A DNA stretch of 64,000 nucleotides from Belliella filtrata (GCF_022549775.1 NZ_JAKZGP010000020.1:1-64000); one strand, 5' to 3'; shown: positions 48,526 through 59,418, numbered from the stretch's first letter. Numbers and translations are program-made. The notes: generated by a model from the letters alone, not told the origin.

Positions 48526-50649
48526 ATGGCAACAAGAGACTTAAAATATACAAGAAACATCGGTATTGCTGCGCACATTGATGCTGGTAAGACTACTACC
48601 ACGGAACGTATCCTTTTTTATTCTGGTGTCAGCCATAAGATAGGTGAAGTACACGACGGTGCAGCTACCATGGACTGGATGGCTCAAGAGCAAGAGAGAG
48701 GTATTACAATTACTTCTGCTGCTACCACTGTTTTTTGGAATTACAGAGACAACAAGTACCAAATCAATATCATCGATACTCCAGGTCACGTAGACTTTAC
48801 AGTTGAAGTAAACCGTTCCCTTAGAATTTTGGATGGGTTGGTATTCTTATTCAGTGCTGTAGATGGTGTAGAGCCGCAGTCTGAAACCAACTGGAGATTA
48901 GCTGATAACTATAAAGTAGCCCGTATCGGATTCGTTAATAAAATGGATCGATCTGGTGCTAACTTCCTTGAGGTTTGTAAGCAGGTAAAAGAAATGCTAG
49001 GAAGCCACGCTGTTCCTTTGCAGCTTCCTATCGGTGCTGAGGATAAATTTAGAGGTGTTGTTGATTTGATCAACAATAGAGCTATCGTATGGAATGAGGA
49101 AGATTTTGGAATGACTTTCGAAGAAGTTCCAATTCCTGAAGATATGCTAGATGAAGTAGCAGAGTACAGAGAGTACTTATTGGAGTCTGTTGCTGAATTT
49201 GATGAGTCTTTGATGGAAAAATTCTTTGAAGATTCTAATTCAATTACTGAAGCAGAGATTCTTAGTGCATTAAGACAAGCTACCATTGCTATGAAAGTAG
49301 TACCAATGGTGTGTGGTTCATCTTTCAAAAACAAAGGTGTTCAGACGATGCTTGACTTGGTGATGGAATTATTGCCTTCTCCTCTAGACAAGGATGATAT
49401 TATTGGTCATGAATTGGAGGATGAAGAGAAAGAGGTGAAAATTGCACCAGATGAAAACGAGCCATTCACTGGTCTTGCTTTCAAGATTGCAACGGATCCA
49501 TTTGTTGGTAGACTTTGTTTCGTGAGAGCTTATTCTGGTGTGCTAGAATCAGGCTCCTATGTATTCAATAGCCGTTCTGGAAACAAAGAGCGTATCTCTA
49601 GAGTATTCCAAATGCATGCTAATAAGCAAAATCAAATTCCTAGATTAGTTGCTGGAGATATTGGAGCTGTAGTAGGTTTCAAAGATATCAAAACAGGAGA
49701 TACGCTTTGTGATGAAAAACGTAAGGTTGTTCTTGAATCAATGATTTTCCCTGAGCCAGTTATTGGTTATGCTATTGAGCCTAAGACTCAGGCTGATGCT
49801 GATAAACTAGGTATGGCGATTGCCAAATTGGTGGAAGAAGATCCTACACTAGTTGTAAACACTGATCATGAAACAGGTCAGACTATTCTTAGAGGTATGG
49901 GTGAGCTTCACCTTGACATTATCATAGACAGATTGAAGAGAGAATTCAAAGTTGAGATCAACCAAGGAGCTCCTCAAGTTGCTTACAAAGAAGCATTGTT
50001 TACTAATGTAGAGCATAAAGAAGTTTATAAAAAGCAGTCTGGTGGTAAAGGTAAATTTGCCGATATTGTTTTTGAATTAGGTCCTAAAGATCCAGATCCA
50101 GAAACTAACGAGATCAAGCCAGGTCTAGACTTTGTGAATGGTATTGTTGGTGGTGTGATTCCTAAAGAGTTCATTCCTGCCATTCAAAAAGGATTTGCAG
50201 AGGCTATGAAAAATGGTCCTTTGGCAGGATATCCTGTTGAGGCTATGAAAGTAAGATTATTCCATGGTTCATTCCACGATGTCGATTCTGATGCATTGTC
50301 ATTTGAATTGGCAGCGAGAATAGGTTTCAAAGAAGCTGCTAGAAAAGCGAAGCCTCAGTTACTAGAGCCGATCATGGCGGTGGACGTGGTTACTCCTGAT
50401 GAGTACACAGGTCCTATTACGGGTGATTTGAATAGAAGAAGAGGTTTGATGAAAGGTATGGATACAAAAGGATCCTCTACTGTAGTTAAAGCTAGTGTTC
50501 CTCTTTCTGAATTGTTCGGATATGTTACCGATTTGAGAACAATCACATCTGGTAGAGCAACTGCTTCACTTACCTTCTCACATTATGAGCCTGTACCTAA
50601 CAACATCGCTGAGACGGTGATTGCGAAAGTAAAAGGTGAAAAAGCCTAA
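48526..50649 (+). CDS. fusA: Elongation factor G
   Basis: GTPase for ribosomal translocation and recycling. 707 residues, with P-loop AHIDAGKT (16-23), [25 protein letters not shown] and [10 protein letters not shown], domains II-V to the C-terminus [12 protein letters not shown]. Domain [17 protein letters not shown] differs from the E. coli wording but is typical of the phylum. Located between rpsG and rpsJ, the usual str order without tuf. Confidence 0.98.
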   Translation: MATRDLKYTRNIGIAAHIDAGKTTTTERILFYSGVSHKIGEVHDGAATMDWMAQEQERGITITSAATTVFWNYRDNKYQINIIDTPGHVDFTVEVNRSLRILDGLVFLFSAVDGVEPQSETNWRLADNYKVARIGFVNKMDRSGANFLEVCKQVKEMLGSHAVPLQLPIGAEDKFRGVVDLINNRAIVWNEEDFGMTFEEVPIPEDMLDEVAEYREYLLESVAEFDESLMEKFFEDSNSITEAEILSALRQATIAMKVVPMVCGSSFKNKGVQTMLDLVMELLPSPLDKDDIIGHELEDEEKEVKIAPDENEPFTGLAFKIATDPFVGRLCFVRAYSGVLESGSYVFNSRSGNKERISRVFQMHANKQNQIPRLVAGDIGAVVGFKDIKTGDTLCDEKRKVVLESMIFPEPVIGYAIEPKTQADADKLGMAIAKLVEEDPTLVVNTDHETGQTILRGMGELHLDIIIDRLKREFKVEINQGAPQVAYKEALFTNVEHKEVYKKQSGGKGKFADIVFELGPKDPDPETNEIKPGLDFVNGIVGGVIPKEFIPAIQKGFAEAMKNGPLAGYPVEAMKVRLFHGSFHDVDSDALSFELAARIGFKEAARKAKPQLLEPIMAVDVVTPDEYTGPITGDLNRRRGLMKGMDTKGSSTVVKASVPLSELFGYVTDLRTITSGRATASLTFSHYEPVPNNIAETVIAKVKGEKA

Positions 50650-50662
50650 ATTCTAATTGAAA

Positions 50663-50968
50663 ATGAATCAGAAAATCAGAATAAAATTAAAATCATACGA
50701 TCACAGCCTGGTGGATAAGTCATCTGAGAAGATCGTGAAAGCTGTAAAAGCTACTGGCGCTATTGTAGTTGGACCAATTCCTTTGCCTACAAAAAAGGAA
50801 AAGTTCACAGTATTGAAATCGCCACACGTAAACAAAAAAGCTAGAGATCAGTATCAGCTTTGTACTTACAAAAGATTGGTAGATATCTATAGCAACAGTT
50901 CAAAAACTGTAGACGCTTTGATGAAAATCGAGCTTCCAAGTGGAGTAGATGTAGAAATCAAAGTCTGA
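50663..50968 (+). CDS. rpsJ: 30S ribosomal protein S10
   Basis: Ribosomal protein that also forms the NusB-boxA antitermination complex. 101 residues from [20 protein letters not shown]; a TTG two codons earlier is not needed. [20 protein letters not shown] and [19 protein letters not shown] are diagnostic. It is the last gene of the rpsL unit: a terminator follows 22 bases downstream, whereas in many bacteria it heads the S10 operon. Confidence 0.97.
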   Translation: MNQKIRIKLKSYDHSLVDKSSEKIVKAVKATGAIVVGPIPLPTKKEKFTVLKSPHVNKKARDQYQLCTYKRLVDIYSNSSKTVDALMKIELPSGVDVEIKV

Positions 50969-50990
50969 CGGTTAAGAAACTTTAAGGGCG

Positions 50991-51019
50991 AACCCTCTCA
51001 ATATTTTGGGAGGGTTTTT
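50991..51019 (+). terminator. Terminator between rpsJ and rplC
   Basis: A nine-pair stem (AACCCTC/GAGGGTT plus two G-T or C-G pairs) spanning 50991-51016 with an eight-base loop, ending in five T (51015-51019). It separates the str unit from the S10-type cluster. Confidence 0.8.
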
Positions 51020-51126
51020 CTTTCTATAAGACCAAAGGACTATGGTTTCAGTTGGATTTATGGAATAAGTTTCGGGAATTTACCAAATTTTTTTTCGTAA
51101 ATAATTGAAAATATTAAAGTTGGAGT

Positions 51127-51156
51127 TTGTAAGGTGGAATTTAATTTCTAACTTTG
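51127..51156 (+). promoter_or_regulatory. Promoter of the rplC cluster
   Basis: TTG (51127-51129), exactly 19 bases, TAACTTTG (51149-51156), then CAGTCC. Full consensus match. The 5' leader to the rplC ATG at 51219 is about 60 bases and contains a CACAAG/CTTGTG hairpin (51173-51178 with 51189-51194). Confidence 0.85.
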
Positions 51157-51218
51157 CAGTCCTTAAAAAGGGCACAAGTGCGTAAGACCTTGTGTTTAAT
51201 TATATTATATATCAGAAG

Positions 51219-51851
51219 ATGTCTGGAATAATAGGAAAAAAAGTAGGAATGACTAGCATTTTTAGTGCCGATGGACGTAATGTTGCATGCACGCTAATAG
51301 AAGCTGGTCCTTGCGTAGTGACGCAAGTAAAAAATGTTGAAACAGACGGGTACAACGCTGTTCAATTGGCTTATGGTGAGCGTAAGGAGAAAAATACTCC
51401 AAAGCCACTTATCGGACATTTCAAAAAAGCCGGTACAACGCCAAAGCAGAAGGTTGTTGAATTCAGAGACTTTAGGGTCGAATTCGAAGGTCAGGTTGAT
51501 CTTGGAAAAACTGTAGAAGCTGGTCAAGTATTCGTTGAAGGTGACTTCGTCGATGCTATTGGTACTTCCAAAGGTAAAGGTTTCCAAGGTGTAGTTAAGC
51601 GTCATGGTTTTGGTGGTGTGGGTGGTCAAACTCACGGTCAGCACAACAGACAGAGACACCCTGGTTCCATTGGTGCTTGTTCTTGGCCTTCAAGAGTATT
51701 CAAAGGCATGAGAATGGCAGGTAGAATGGGAGGAGATAGAGTGAAGGTGATCAACTTGAAAGTGTTGAAAATCTATCCAGAAAAGAACTTACTTTTAGTA
51801 AGTGGATCTGTCCCTGGACCAAAAAATTCTTTCGTTATTCTAGAGAAGTAA
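51219..51851 (+). CDS. rplC: 50S ribosomal protein L3
   Basis: Early assembly protein near the peptidyl-transferase centre. 210 residues from [20 protein letters not shown]; nine earlier codons are in the leader and are rejected. [20 protein letters not shown] and [20 protein letters not shown], with the glutamine-containing loop, are diagnostic. First gene of the long cluster; four bases before rplD. Confidence 0.98.
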   Translation: MSGIIGKKVGMTSIFSADGRNVACTLIEAGPCVVTQVKNVETDGYNAVQLAYGERKEKNTPKPLIGHFKKAGTTPKQKVVEFRDFRVEFEGQVDLGKTVEAGQVFVEGDFVDAIGTSKGKGFQGVVKRHGFGGVGGQTHGQHNRQRHPGSIGACSWPSRVFKGMRMAGRMGGDRVKVINLKVLKIYPEKNLLLVSGSVPGPKNSFVILEK

Positions 51852-51855
51852 GACA

Positions 51856-52485
51856 ATGGAATTAGCAGTATTAAAACATAACGGCGAAGAGACAGGTAGA
51901 AACGTAACGCTTTCGGATGAGATTTTCGGTATCGAACCAAATGATCACGCAATCTACCTTGATGTTAAACAGTTTTTGGCAAACCAAAGACAAGGAACAC
52001 ACAAGTCAAAAGAGAGAAATGAAATTGCTGGATCTACTAAAAAGATCAAAAAGCAAAAAGGCACTGGCGGAGCTAGAGCTGGTTCTATAAAATCTCCTGT
52101 GTTCAGAGGTGGGGGTAGAGTATTCGGTCCAAGACCAAGAAACTACTCTTTCAAATTGAACAAAAAATTGAAGCAAGTAGCGAGAAAATCAGCACTTTCT
52201 TATAAAGTTAAAGAGAACAGCCTTATGGTAGTTGAGAATGTATCTTTCGATGCACCAAAGACTAAGGACTATTTAGCTTTTTTAAGTGGTCTTTCTTTGG
52301 TAGACAAGAAGACGCTTCTTGTAGTGCCTGCAAATGAGAAGAATGTATTCTTGTCAAGCAGAAACCTACCAAAAGCAAAGGTTGTTTCAGTGAACGATGT
52401 AAACACTTACGAATTGCTTAATGCAGACAACTTGATGTTGTGCGAAGGTTCAGTAAGTATTTTGGAAAACTTATTATCGAAGTAA
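51856..52485 (+). CDS. rplD: 50S ribosomal protein L4
   Basis: Exit-tunnel protein, and in E. coli the repressor of the S10 operon. 209 residues; DVKQFLANQRQGTHKSKERN, KQKGTGGARAGSIKSPVFRG and GPRPRNYSFKLNKK are diagnostic. Four bases before rplW. Confidence 0.97.
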   Translation: MELAVLKHNGEETGRNVTLSDEIFGIEPNDHAIYLDVKQFLANQRQGTHKSKERNEIAGSTKKIKKQKGTGGARAGSIKSPVFRGGGRVFGPRPRNYSFKLNKKLKQVARKSALSYKVKENSLMVVENVSFDAPKTKDYLAFLSGLSLVDKKTLLVVPANEKNVFLSSRNLPKAKVVSVNDVNTYELLNADNLMLCEGSVSILENLLSK

Positions 52486-52489
52486 GACA

Positions 52490-52777
52490 ATGGAGATACT
52501 AAAAAAACCTTTGATCACAGAAAAGATCTCAGCCATGAATGAAAGTGGTGTATATGGATTTGTTGTTGAGAAGACTGCAAAGAAACCAGAGATCAAGAGA
52601 GCTGTTGAAAAAATGTACGGTGTAAAAGTAGTAGACGTAAGAACCATGAGATATGCTGGTAAGTCTAAAACTAGATACACGAAGTCAAAAGTTGTAAGTG
52701 GATTTACCAATGCCTTCAAAAAAGCAATCGTCAAGGTAGCTGAAGGTGAGGTAATCGATTTTTACGGAGAAATTTAA
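52490..52777 (+). CDS. rplW: 50S ribosomal protein L23
   Basis: Sits at the exit of the peptide tunnel and docks trigger factor and SRP. 95 residues; ILKKPLITEKISAMNESGVY and PEIKRAVEKMYGVKVVDVRT are diagnostic. Thirteen bases before rplB. Confidence 0.97.
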   Translation: MEILKKPLITEKISAMNESGVYGFVVEKTAKKPEIKRAVEKMYGVKVVDVRTMRYAGKSKTRYTKSKVVSGFTNAFKKAIVKVAEGEVIDFYGEI

Positions 52778-52790
52778 TTGAATCAAAATC

Positions 52791-53615
52791 ATGGCAGTTA
52801 AAAAATTAAAGCCTGTAACTCCAGGGACCAGATTTAGAGTAGCACCGGCATTTGATGAGATTACAGCATCAAAGCCAGAGAAATCTCTATTGGCTCCGTT
52901 GAAGAAATCAGGTGGTAGAAATAATGTAGGTAAAATGACCTCTCGATATATCGGAGGTGGCCATAAAAGAAGACTTAGAATCGTAGATTTTAAGAGGACT
53001 AAATTTGGAATCCCAGCGGTAGTTAAATCTATCGAGTATGATCCAAATAGAACTGCTCGTCTAGCATTACTTTATTATGTAGACGGTGCAAAAGCTTACA
53101 TTATTGCCCCGGAAGGTTTGCAAGTTGGACAAACAGTGATTTCCGGTGAGAGTGTAGCTCCAGAAGTGGGCAATGCTATGCAATTGGTAAATATTCCTTT
53201 GGGTACAGTAGTACACAACATAGAACTTAAGCCTGGTAAAGGTGGAGCTATGGCAAGAAGTGCTGGTGGATATGCTCAGGTAGTTGCTAGAGATGGTAAG
53301 TATGTTACCGTTAAGCTTCCTTCTGGCGAAATGAGACTAGTTCTTGGTGTATGTATGGCGACTATCGGTGTAGTTTCCAATGGGGATCACATGAACGTGG
53401 TATTAGGTAAAGCTGGTAGAAAGCGCTGGTTAGGAAGAAGACCTAGGACAAGAGGTGTAGCTATGAACCCTGTCGATCACCCTATGGGTGGTGGTGAAGG
53501 ACGTTCATCTGGTGGACACCCAAGATCTAGGACTGGTTTGCTTGCTAAAGGTAAGAAAACTAGGTCTCCTAAAAAGTATTCAAATAAATTTATTATCAGT
53601 AAAAGATCTAAATAA
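52791..53615 (+). CDS. rplB: 50S ribosomal protein L2
   Basis: Needed for subunit joining and peptidyl transfer. 274 residues; [40 protein letters not shown] and the C-terminal [20 protein letters not shown], containing the conserved histidine, are diagnostic. Two bases before rpsS. Confidence 0.98.
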   Translation: MAVKKLKPVTPGTRFRVAPAFDEITASKPEKSLLAPLKKSGGRNNVGKMTSRYIGGGHKRRLRIVDFKRTKFGIPAVVKSIEYDPNRTARLALLYYVDGAKAYIIAPEGLQVGQTVISGESVAPEVGNAMQLVNIPLGTVVHNIELKPGKGGAMARSAGGYAQVVARDGKYVTVKLPSGEMRLVLGVCMATIGVVSNGDHMNVVLGKAGRKRWLGRRPRTRGVAMNPVDHPMGGGEGRSSGGHPRSRTGLLAKGKKTRSPKKYSNKFIISKRSK

Positions 53616-53617
53616 CT

Positions 53618-53896
53618 ATGGCACGTTCATTAAAGAAAGGTCCTTATATAGAACATCACTTGGCCAAAAAAGTGGATGCTATGAACGAGTCCGGGAAAAA
53701 ATCAGTAATCAAGACCTGGTCAAGAAGGTCAATGATTTCTCCGGATTTTGTAGGTCATACCTTTGCTGTGCATAATGGAAATAAGTTTATTCCTGTATTT
53801 GTAACAGACAACATGGTAGGCCATAAGTTGGGAGAATTTGCTCCTACAAGAAACTTTAGAGGTCACATTGCCAAAAAAGACAAAGGGAAGAGATAA
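53618..53896 (+). CDS. rpsS: 30S ribosomal protein S19
   Basis: 30S head protein contacting S13. 92 residues; [40 protein letters not shown] and [14 protein letters not shown] are diagnostic. Two bases before rplV. Confidence 0.98.
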   Translation: MARSLKKGPYIEHHLAKKVDAMNESGKKSVIKTWSRRSMISPDFVGHTFAVHNGNKFIPVFVTDNMVGHKLGEFAPTRNFRGHIAKKDKGKR

Positions 53897-53898
53897 TC

Positions 53899-54288
53899 AT
53901 GGAAGCAATAGCAAGATTAAATAATGTTCCTACTTCCACTCGTAAAATGAGATTGGTAGCTGACCTCGTGAGAGGTAAAAGAGTAGGACACGCACTAAGT
54001 ATATTGAAGTTTACACCTAATCATGGTTCTATTAAATTAGAAAAACTTCTTCTTTCTGCAGTGGCTAACTGGCAGGCAAAGAATCCAGATGAGAAACTTG
54101 AAGAGGCTGATCTTTATATCAAGACAATTCAAGTTGATGGTGGTCGTATGTTGAAGAGACTAAGACCTGCGCCTCAAGGAAGGGCACACAGAATTCGTAA
54201 AAGATCAAATCATGTGACTTTAGTAGTTGATGCTTTCAACACTACAGTTACCGCTGATGAAGTAGAAACAAAAGAAAACTCTAATTAA
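53899..54288 (+). CDS. rplV: 50S ribosomal protein L22
   Basis: Tunnel-lining protein. 129 residues; [20 protein letters not shown] and [20 protein letters not shown] (the tunnel hairpin) followed by [12 protein letters not shown] are diagnostic. The macrolide-associated loop has no visible deletion. Nine bases before rpsC. Confidence 0.97.
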   Translation: MEAIARLNNVPTSTRKMRLVADLVRGKRVGHALSILKFTPNHGSIKLEKLLLSAVANWQAKNPDEKLEEADLYIKTIQVDGGRMLKRLRPAPQGRAHRIRKRSNHVTLVVDAFNTTVTADEVETKENSN

Positions 54289-54297
54289 GATTAGACT

Positions 54298-55029
54298 ATG
54301 GGACAAAAAATAAACCCTATTGGTTTTAGACTTGGTGTAGTCAAAGGTTGGGATTCTAACTGGTATGGTGGAAAAGACTTCGCTGATAAATTGTATGAAG
54401 ATCAGCAGATTCGTAAGTACGTCAATGCAAGAATTCCAAAAGGTGGTATCTCTAAAGTTATCATCGAAAGAACTTTGAAAAGAATCACCCTTACCATTCA
54501 TACTGCTAGACCAGGTGTTGTGATTGGAAAAGGTGGAGCTGAAGTTGACAAACTTAAAGAGGAGTTGAAAAAATTGACCAGCAAAGATGTTCAAATAAAC
54601 ATTTTTGAAATCAAACGTCCAGAATTGGATGCAAAGTTGGTCGGTGAATCGATAGCTCAGCAGCTACAAGCTCGTATTTCATTCAGAAGAGCCATGAAGC
54701 AATCTATTGCTGCAGCAATCAGAGTAGGTGCTGAAGGTATCAAAGTAAAACTTTCTGGACGATTGGGTGGTGCTGAAATGGCAAGATCTGAAATGTACAA
54801 AGAAGGAAGAATTCCTTTGCATACATTAAGAGCTGATATTGACTATGCAATTTCTGAAGCTAATACTGTATATGGTATTATCGGTATCAAAGTTTGGATA
54901 TTCAAAGGAGAAGTTTACGGAAAGAGAGATCTTTCTCCAAACGTAGGTGCAGCCAATGAGCCAAAAGGAGGAAACGCAAGAGGCAAGAGAAGAGAAGGCG
55001 GCCCAAAAAGAAGAAAGAGAAATAACTAA
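54298..55029 (+). CDS. rpsC: 30S ribosomal protein S3
   Basis: Part of the mRNA entry helicase. 243 residues; [22 protein letters not shown] domain around [18 protein letters not shown], and [20 protein letters not shown]. The C-terminus is a basic tail ([15 protein letters not shown]). Twenty-two bases before rplP. Confidence 0.98.
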   Translation: MGQKINPIGFRLGVVKGWDSNWYGGKDFADKLYEDQQIRKYVNARIPKGGISKVIIERTLKRITLTIHTARPGVVIGKGGAEVDKLKEELKKLTSKDVQINIFEIKRPELDAKLVGESIAQQLQARISFRRAMKQSIAAAIRVGAEGIKVKLSGRLGGAEMARSEMYKEGRIPLHTLRADIDYAISEANTVYGIIGIKVWIFKGEVYGKRDLSPNVGAANEPKGGNARGKRREGGPKRRKRNN

Positions 55030-55051
55030 TTTTCACCCTAAGTGAGAAATC

Positions 55052-55471
55052 ATGTTACAGCCAAAAAGAACTAAATATAGAAAAATGCACAAGGGCAGAG
55101 TCAAAGGCATTGCACAAAGAGGGCACACGCTTTCTTTTGGCAACTTTGGCATCAAGTCCCTTGAAGCTGGATGGATAACCTCTCGTCAGATTGAAGCGGC
55201 TCGTATCGCTATGACAAGAGCAATGAAAAGAGAAGGTCAGGTTTGGATTAGGATTTTCCCTGACAAACCTATCACTAAGAAACCTGCAGAGGTTCGTATG
55301 GGTAAAGGTAAAGGTGCACCGGAATACTGGGTTGCAGTAATCAAGCCGGGAACTATCCTTTTTGAAGCAACAGGAGTAAGTGTTGAAGTAGCTAGAGAAG
55401 CTTTGAGACTTGCACAGCAAAAACTACCTGTAAGTACAAATTTCGTGGTACGTAGAGATTACGTAGGATAA
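55052..55471 (+). CDS. rplP: 50S ribosomal protein L16
   Basis: Late assembly protein next to the A-site. 139 residues; [40 protein letters not shown] and [19 protein letters not shown] are diagnostic. Eight bases before rpmC. Confidence 0.98.
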   Translation: MLQPKRTKYRKMHKGRVKGIAQRGHTLSFGNFGIKSLEAGWITSRQIEAARIAMTRAMKREGQVWIRIFPDKPITKKPAEVRMGKGKGAPEYWVAVIKPGTILFEATGVSVEVAREALRLAQQKLPVSTNFVVRRDYVG

Positions 55472-55479
55472 GAAAAGCT

Positions 55480-55674
55480 ATGAAGAATTCAGAAATCAAA
55501 TCACTTTCAGAAAGTGAAATTATCGAGAAAATCGCCGCTGAGCAGACTAATTTGACAAAAATGCGTTTTGCTCATGCTATTTCTCCGATTGAAAATCCTA
55601 ATCAAATTAAAGAGGTAAAGCGTACAATCGCGAGATTGAAGACAGCTTTGACCACATTACAATTAGCTAAATAA
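55480..55674 (+). CDS. rpmC: 50S ribosomal protein L29
   Basis: Small two-helix protein at the tunnel exit. 64 residues; [20 protein letters not shown] and [20 protein letters not shown] fit the family. Position between rplP and rpsQ confirms it. Confidence 0.95.
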   Translation: MKNSEIKSLSESEIIEKIAAEQTNLTKMRFAHAISPIENPNQIKEVKRTIARLKTALTTLQLAK

Positions 55675-55682
55675 GAACAGAG

Positions 55683-55946
55683 ATGGCTACTACTGAGAGA
55701 AATCTACGTAAAGAAAGAATAGGAAAGGTAGTCAGCAACAAGATGGATAAGTCCATTACAGTTGCCGTAGAGAGAAGGGTGAAGCACCCTATCTATGGTA
55801 AATTTGTTGCCAAGACTACAAAGTTTATGGTTCATGACGAGAAAAATGAGTGCCAACAAGGCGATCTTGTTAAGATAAGCGAAACTCGTCCGCTGAGTAA
55901 GAACAAGCGTTGGAGATTAGTAGAAATTATAGAAAAGGCTAAATAA
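55683..55946 (+). CDS. rpsQ: 30S ribosomal protein S17
   Basis: Primary 16S-binding OB-fold protein. 87 residues; [40 protein letters not shown] and [18 protein letters not shown] are diagnostic. One base before rplN. Confidence 0.97.
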   Translation: MATTERNLRKERIGKVVSNKMDKSITVAVERRVKHPIYGKFVAKTTKFMVHDEKNECQQGDLVKISETRPLSKNKRWRLVEIIEKAK

Positions 55947-55947
55947 C

Positions 55948-56316
55948 ATGATACAACAAGAATCCAGACTAAGCGTAGCGGATAATTCAGGTGCTAAAGA
56001 AGTACTTGTAATCCGTGTATTGGGAGGAACCAAGAAAAGATATGCTTCTATTGGGGATAAAGTTGTAGTAACTGTTAAGTCCGCACTTTCTTCCAGCAAC
56101 ATGAAAAAAGGTACCGTTTCAAAAGCGGTTATCGTGAGAACGAAGAAAGAAATTAGAAGAAAAGACGGTTCATATATCCGATTTGAAGATAATGCAGCTG
56201 TCCTTCTCAACAACAATGATGAACCAAGAGGGAGCCGTATTTTCGGCCCTGTTGCTAGAGAATTGAGAGAGAAGCAGTTTATGAAGATTGTATCTTTAGC
56301 CCCAGAAGTATTGTAA
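55948..56316 (+). CDS. rplN: 50S ribosomal protein L14
   Basis: Subunit-interface protein, and docking site for the silencing factor RsfS. 122 residues; [20 protein letters not shown] and [20 protein letters not shown] are diagnostic. Two bases before rplX. Confidence 0.98.
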   Translation: MIQQESRLSVADNSGAKEVLVIRVLGGTKKRYASIGDKVVVTVKSALSSSNMKKGTVSKAVIVRTKKEIRRKDGSYIRFEDNAAVLLNNNDEPRGSRIFGPVARELREKQFMKIVSLAPEVL

Positions 56317-56318
56317 TC

Positions 56319-56663
56319 ATGGAAAGAAAATTCAATAAACAACCCAAACTACACATCAAAACTGGTGATACCGTTAAAGTATTGACAGGTGATGATAAGG
56401 GTAAGACAGGCAAAGTGCTTTCTGTAAACCTTGAAAAAAGGAGAGCTATAGTAGAAGGTATCAACATGGTAACTAAACATGTGAAGCCTACTGCTACAAA
56501 TCCTCAAGGTGGAATTGAAAATAAAGAAGCATCTTTACATATAAGTAACCTTAAGCTTGTAGATCCTAAAACTGGCGAAGCCACTAGGATTGGAAGAAAG
56601 AAAGGTGAAAATGGAAAATTAGTTAGATATTCTAAGAAAACTGGGGAGGTGATCAATGGCTAA
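56319..56663 (+). CDS. rplX: 50S ribosomal protein L24
   Basis: Assembly initiator with a KOW motif ([20 protein letters not shown]). 114 residues; [20 protein letters not shown] is diagnostic. Its end overlaps rplE by eight bases, indicating coupled translation. Confidence 0.97.
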   Translation: MERKFNKQPKLHIKTGDTVKVLTGDDKGKTGKVLSVNLEKRRAIVEGINMVTKHVKPTATNPQGGIENKEASLHISNLKLVDPKTGEATRIGRKKGENGKLVRYSKKTGEVING

Positions 56664-57216
56664 TCCTAGAATGAAAGATAAGTACCTATCTGAAGTAGCT
56701 CCTGAATTGAAGGAGAAATTTCAGTACAAGTCAGTAATGCAAGTTCCAAAATTGACTAAGATTGTTCTTAACAAAGGAATTGGAGCTGCTGTAGCTGATA
56801 AGAAATTGGTAGATCAAGGTGTAGAAGAACTTTCTCTCATCACTGGTCAAAAAGCTGTAGCTACTAAGGCTAAAAACTCTATCTCAAACTTCAAGTTGAG
56901 AGAAGAGATGCCAATCGGAGCAAAAGTGACTTTGAGAGGTGATAAGATGTATGAATTCTTAGATAGATTGACAACTGTAGCTCTTCCACGTGTAAGAGAC
57001 TTCAAAGGTATTAGTGATAAAGGCTTCGATGGAAGAGGAAATTACACCCTAGGTGTAACTGAACAAATCATCTTCCCTGAAATCAGTATCGAGAAAGTAA
57101 ACAGAATCTCTGGAATGGACATCACTTTCGTGACTACTGCACAGACAGATGAAGAAAGCTTTGCTTTGTTGAAAGCCTTCGGAATGCCTTTTATCAATAA
57201 AAATAATCAAGAATAA
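56656..57216 (+). CDS. rplE: 50S ribosomal protein L5
   Basis: Binds 5S rRNA in the central protuberance. 186 residues; [40 protein letters not shown] and [20 protein letters not shown] followed by RVRDFKGIS are diagnostic. Two bases before rpsN. Confidence 0.98.
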   Translation: MANPRMKDKYLSEVAPELKEKFQYKSVMQVPKLTKIVLNKGIGAAVADKKLVDQGVEELSLITGQKAVATKAKNSISNFKLREEMPIGAKVTLRGDKMYEFLDRLTTVALPRVRDFKGISDKGFDGRGNYTLGVTEQIIFPEISIEKVNRISGMDITFVTTAQTDEESFALLKAFGMPFINKNNQE

Positions 57217-57218
57217 TT

Positions 57219-57488
57219 ATGGCAAGAGAATCATTAAAAGCTCGTGAGAGAAAAAGAGAACGTCTTGTAGCCAAGTATGCTAAGAAAAGAGCAGAATTGA
57301 AAGCTGCCGGTGATTACGAAGCCTTGGACAAACTGCCTAGAAACGCCTCTCCTGTAAGACTTCACAACAGATGTAAGTTGACAGGACGTCCAAAAGGTTA
57401 CATGAGAAAATTTGGTATCAACAGGGTAACTTTCAGAGAAATGGCTTCTGCTGGAAAGATTCCTGGAGTAACCAAGTCAAGCTGGTAA
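57219..57488 (+). CDS. rpsN: 30S ribosomal protein S14
   Basis: 30S head protein. 89 residues, ending in [20 protein letters not shown]. It has a single cysteine ([18 protein letters not shown]), so this is the zinc-free form and not the short zinc-binding paralogue. It is followed by an 83-base gap with a promoter, the only sizeable gap in the cluster. Confidence 0.97.
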   Translation: MARESLKARERKRERLVAKYAKKRAELKAAGDYEALDKLPRNASPVRLHNRCKLTGRPKGYMRKFGINRVTFREMASAGKIPGVTKSSW

Positions 57489-57503
57489 AAATCGGACAAA
57501 AGT

Positions 57504-57533
57504 TTTTATTCTTAAAATCATTGTGTAACTTTG
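57504..57533 (+). promoter_or_regulatory. Internal promoter ahead of rpsH
   Basis: TAACTTTG (57526-57533) matches the -7 consensus; TTT (57504-57506) rather than TTG sits 19 bases upstream. It is followed by GCACGCCC (57533-57540) and GGGTGTGC (57546-57553), a seven-pair inverted repeat with one G-T, in the start-site region. Confidence 0.6.
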
Positions 57534-57571
57534 CACGCCCGTTAAGGGTGTGCAGTTAGACTTATATAAAT

Positions 57572-57967
57572 ATGACTGATCCAATAGCTGATTATTTGAC
57601 CAGATTGAGAAATGCCATCAAGGCATCTCATAGAATCGTAGAGATTCCTGCTTCTAATATCAAAAAAGAATTAACTAAAGTTCTTTTTGATAAAGGATAT
57701 ATACAAAATTACAAGTTTGAAGAGAATGGCCCTCAAGGGACTATCAAAATTGCTTTGAAATATAATCCTGCTACAAAGCAGAATGCAATCGTAAGCCTTG
57801 CTCGAGTGAGTAAGCCAGGTCTAAGAAAATATGTTAAACATGACGAATTACCTAGAGTTATCAACGGTCTAGGAATCGCCATCATATCCACTTCCAAAGG
57901 TGTAATGTCTGATAAAGAGGCAAGAACTGAAGGTATAGGTGGAGAAGTACTTTGTTACGTTTATTAA
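57572..57967 (+). CDS. rpsH: 30S ribosomal protein S8
   Basis: Central assembly protein, and in E. coli the repressor of the spc operon. 131 residues; [20 protein letters not shown] and [27 protein letters not shown] are diagnostic. First gene after the internal promoter; nine bases before rplF. Confidence 0.98.
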   Translation: MTDPIADYLTRLRNAIKASHRIVEIPASNIKKELTKVLFDKGYIQNYKFEENGPQGTIKIALKYNPATKQNAIVSLARVSKPGLRKYVKHDELPRVINGLGIAIISTSKGVMSDKEARTEGIGGEVLCYVY

Positions 57968-57976
57968 TAAACCGTT

Positions 57977-58534
57977 ATGTCTAGAATAGGTAAAAAACCA
58001 ATAAATCTACCAGCGGGTGTTACTGTAGACGTGTCAGCACATAATACTGTCACTGTTAAAGGTCCCAAAGGTACGCTAACTCAGGATGTGAATCCCGATA
58101 TTACCGTTGCGGTTGAAGATAATCAAATCGTTGTAGGAAGACCTACAGAGTCTAAGAGACACAAGTCTCTTCACGGTCTGTATAGATCTTTGTTGAACAA
58201 CATGGTTATCGGTGTCTCTGAAGGATACAAGAAAGATTTGGAATTGGTCGGTGTAGGTTACAAAGCCTCCAATCAAGGTCAAGTACTTGAGTTATCATTA
58301 GGGTATTCACACAGCATCTTTTTTGCGCTTCCAGAGTCAATCGCTTTGAAGACTGAAACTCCAAAAGGTAAGAACCCAATCATTTCTTTGGAAGGAATTG
58401 ATAAGGAGCTTATCGGACAAGTAGCTGCAAAAATTAAGTCTCTACGTAAAGTAGAACCTTACAAAGGTAAAGGTGTTCGCTTCGTAGGTGAAATTGTAAG
58501 ACGTAAAGCTGGTAAAACCGCTGGTAAAAAATAA
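57977..58534 (+). CDS. rplF: 50S ribosomal protein L6
   Basis: Binds near the sarcin-ricin loop. 185 residues; [40 protein letters not shown] and [20 protein letters not shown] are diagnostic. Five bases before rplR. Confidence 0.98.
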   Translation: MSRIGKKPINLPAGVTVDVSAHNTVTVKGPKGTLTQDVNPDITVAVEDNQIVVGRPTESKRHKSLHGLYRSLLNNMVIGVSEGYKKDLELVGVGYKASNQGQVLELSLGYSHSIFFALPESIALKTETPKGKNPIISLEGIDKELIGQVAAKIKSLRKVEPYKGKGVRFVGEIVRRKAGKTAGKK

Positions 58535-58539
58535 TTAAG

Positions 58540-58887
58540 ATGGCTTTTAATAAGAATTCAAGAAGACTTAGAATCAAGAAAGGTATCCGTAGAAAAATCT
58601 CCGGAACTGATTCTAGACCTCGTTTGTCAGTATTTAAAAGCAATACTGGTATATACGCTCAATTGGTTGATGACCTTAAAGGTCATACACTTGCTCAAGC
58701 CTCTTCTAAAGAACTTGGTGCCAAAAATTCAACAATCTCTGTTTCCAAAGAGGTAGGTATGAAGTTAGCGGAAAGAGCTGTTGCTAAAGGTGTATCTGCT
58801 GTTGTATTTGACAGAAGTGGTTACATTTATCATGGTAATGTTAAAGCTCTTGCTGACGGTGCAAGGGAAGGCGGCCTTAAATTTTAA
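58540..58887 (+). CDS. rplR: 50S ribosomal protein L18
   Basis: 5S rRNA-binding protein. 115 residues; [40 protein letters not shown] and [18 protein letters not shown] are diagnostic. Eight bases before rpsE. Confidence 0.98.
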   Translation: MAFNKNSRRLRIKKGIRRKISGTDSRPRLSVFKSNTGIYAQLVDDLKGHTLAQASSKELGAKNSTISVSKEVGMKLAERAVAKGVSAVVFDRSGYIYHGNVKALADGAREGGLKF

Positions 58888-58895
58888 TAGATATT

Positions 58896-59414
58896 ATGTC
58901 TCAAGTTAAAAGAAAACCCATAAGGGCAACGGATACAGAACTGAAAGAAAAAGTTGTTGCTATCAACCGTGTTGCTAAAGTAGTTAAAGGTGGTAGAAGA
59001 TTTTCTTTCTCTGCAATCGTAGTGGTTGGAGATGGTAATGGTGTAGTTGGTTATGGTCTTGGAAAGGCTAATGAGGTAACTGATGCAATTACTAAAGGAA
59101 TTGAGGATGCTAAGAAAAACCTTGTAAGGGTGCCAGTTCTAAAAGGAACTATCCCTCACGAGCAGCTTGGTAAATTTGGTGGTGGATTTGTTTTGATCAA
59201 ACCTGCTGCTGCTGGTACTGGTGTAATTGCAGGTGGTGCGATGCGTGCAGTGCTTGAAAGTGCTGGTGTAACAGACGTACTTGCCAAATCTAAAGGATCT
59301 TCTAATCCTCACAACGTGGTAAAGGCTACAATTGATGCCTTGGTACAGTTGAGAGATGCTATCGCTGTATCCCAGCAAAGAAGTGTTAAAATGTCTAAAG
59401 TTTTTAACGGTTAA
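58896..59414 (+). CDS. rpsE: 30S ribosomal protein S5
   Basis: Contributes to decoding accuracy and mRNA entry. 172 residues; [40 protein letters not shown] and the C-terminal [18 protein letters not shown] are diagnostic. Four bases before rpmD. Confidence 0.98.
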   Translation: MSQVKRKPIRATDTELKEKVVAINRVAKVVKGGRRFSFSAIVVVGDGNGVVGYGLGKANEVTDAITKGIEDAKKNLVRVPVLKGTIPHEQLGKFGGGFVLIKPAAAGTGVIAGGAMRAVLESAGVTDVLAKSKGSSNPHNVVKATIDALVQLRDAIAVSQQRSVKMSKVFNG

Positions 59415-59418
59415 GAAG

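Noticed and set aside
48909-49334. 141-codon antisense frame within fusA
   Set aside because: Shadow of fusA on the opposite strand with Ser-rich translation; no start context or family resemblance.
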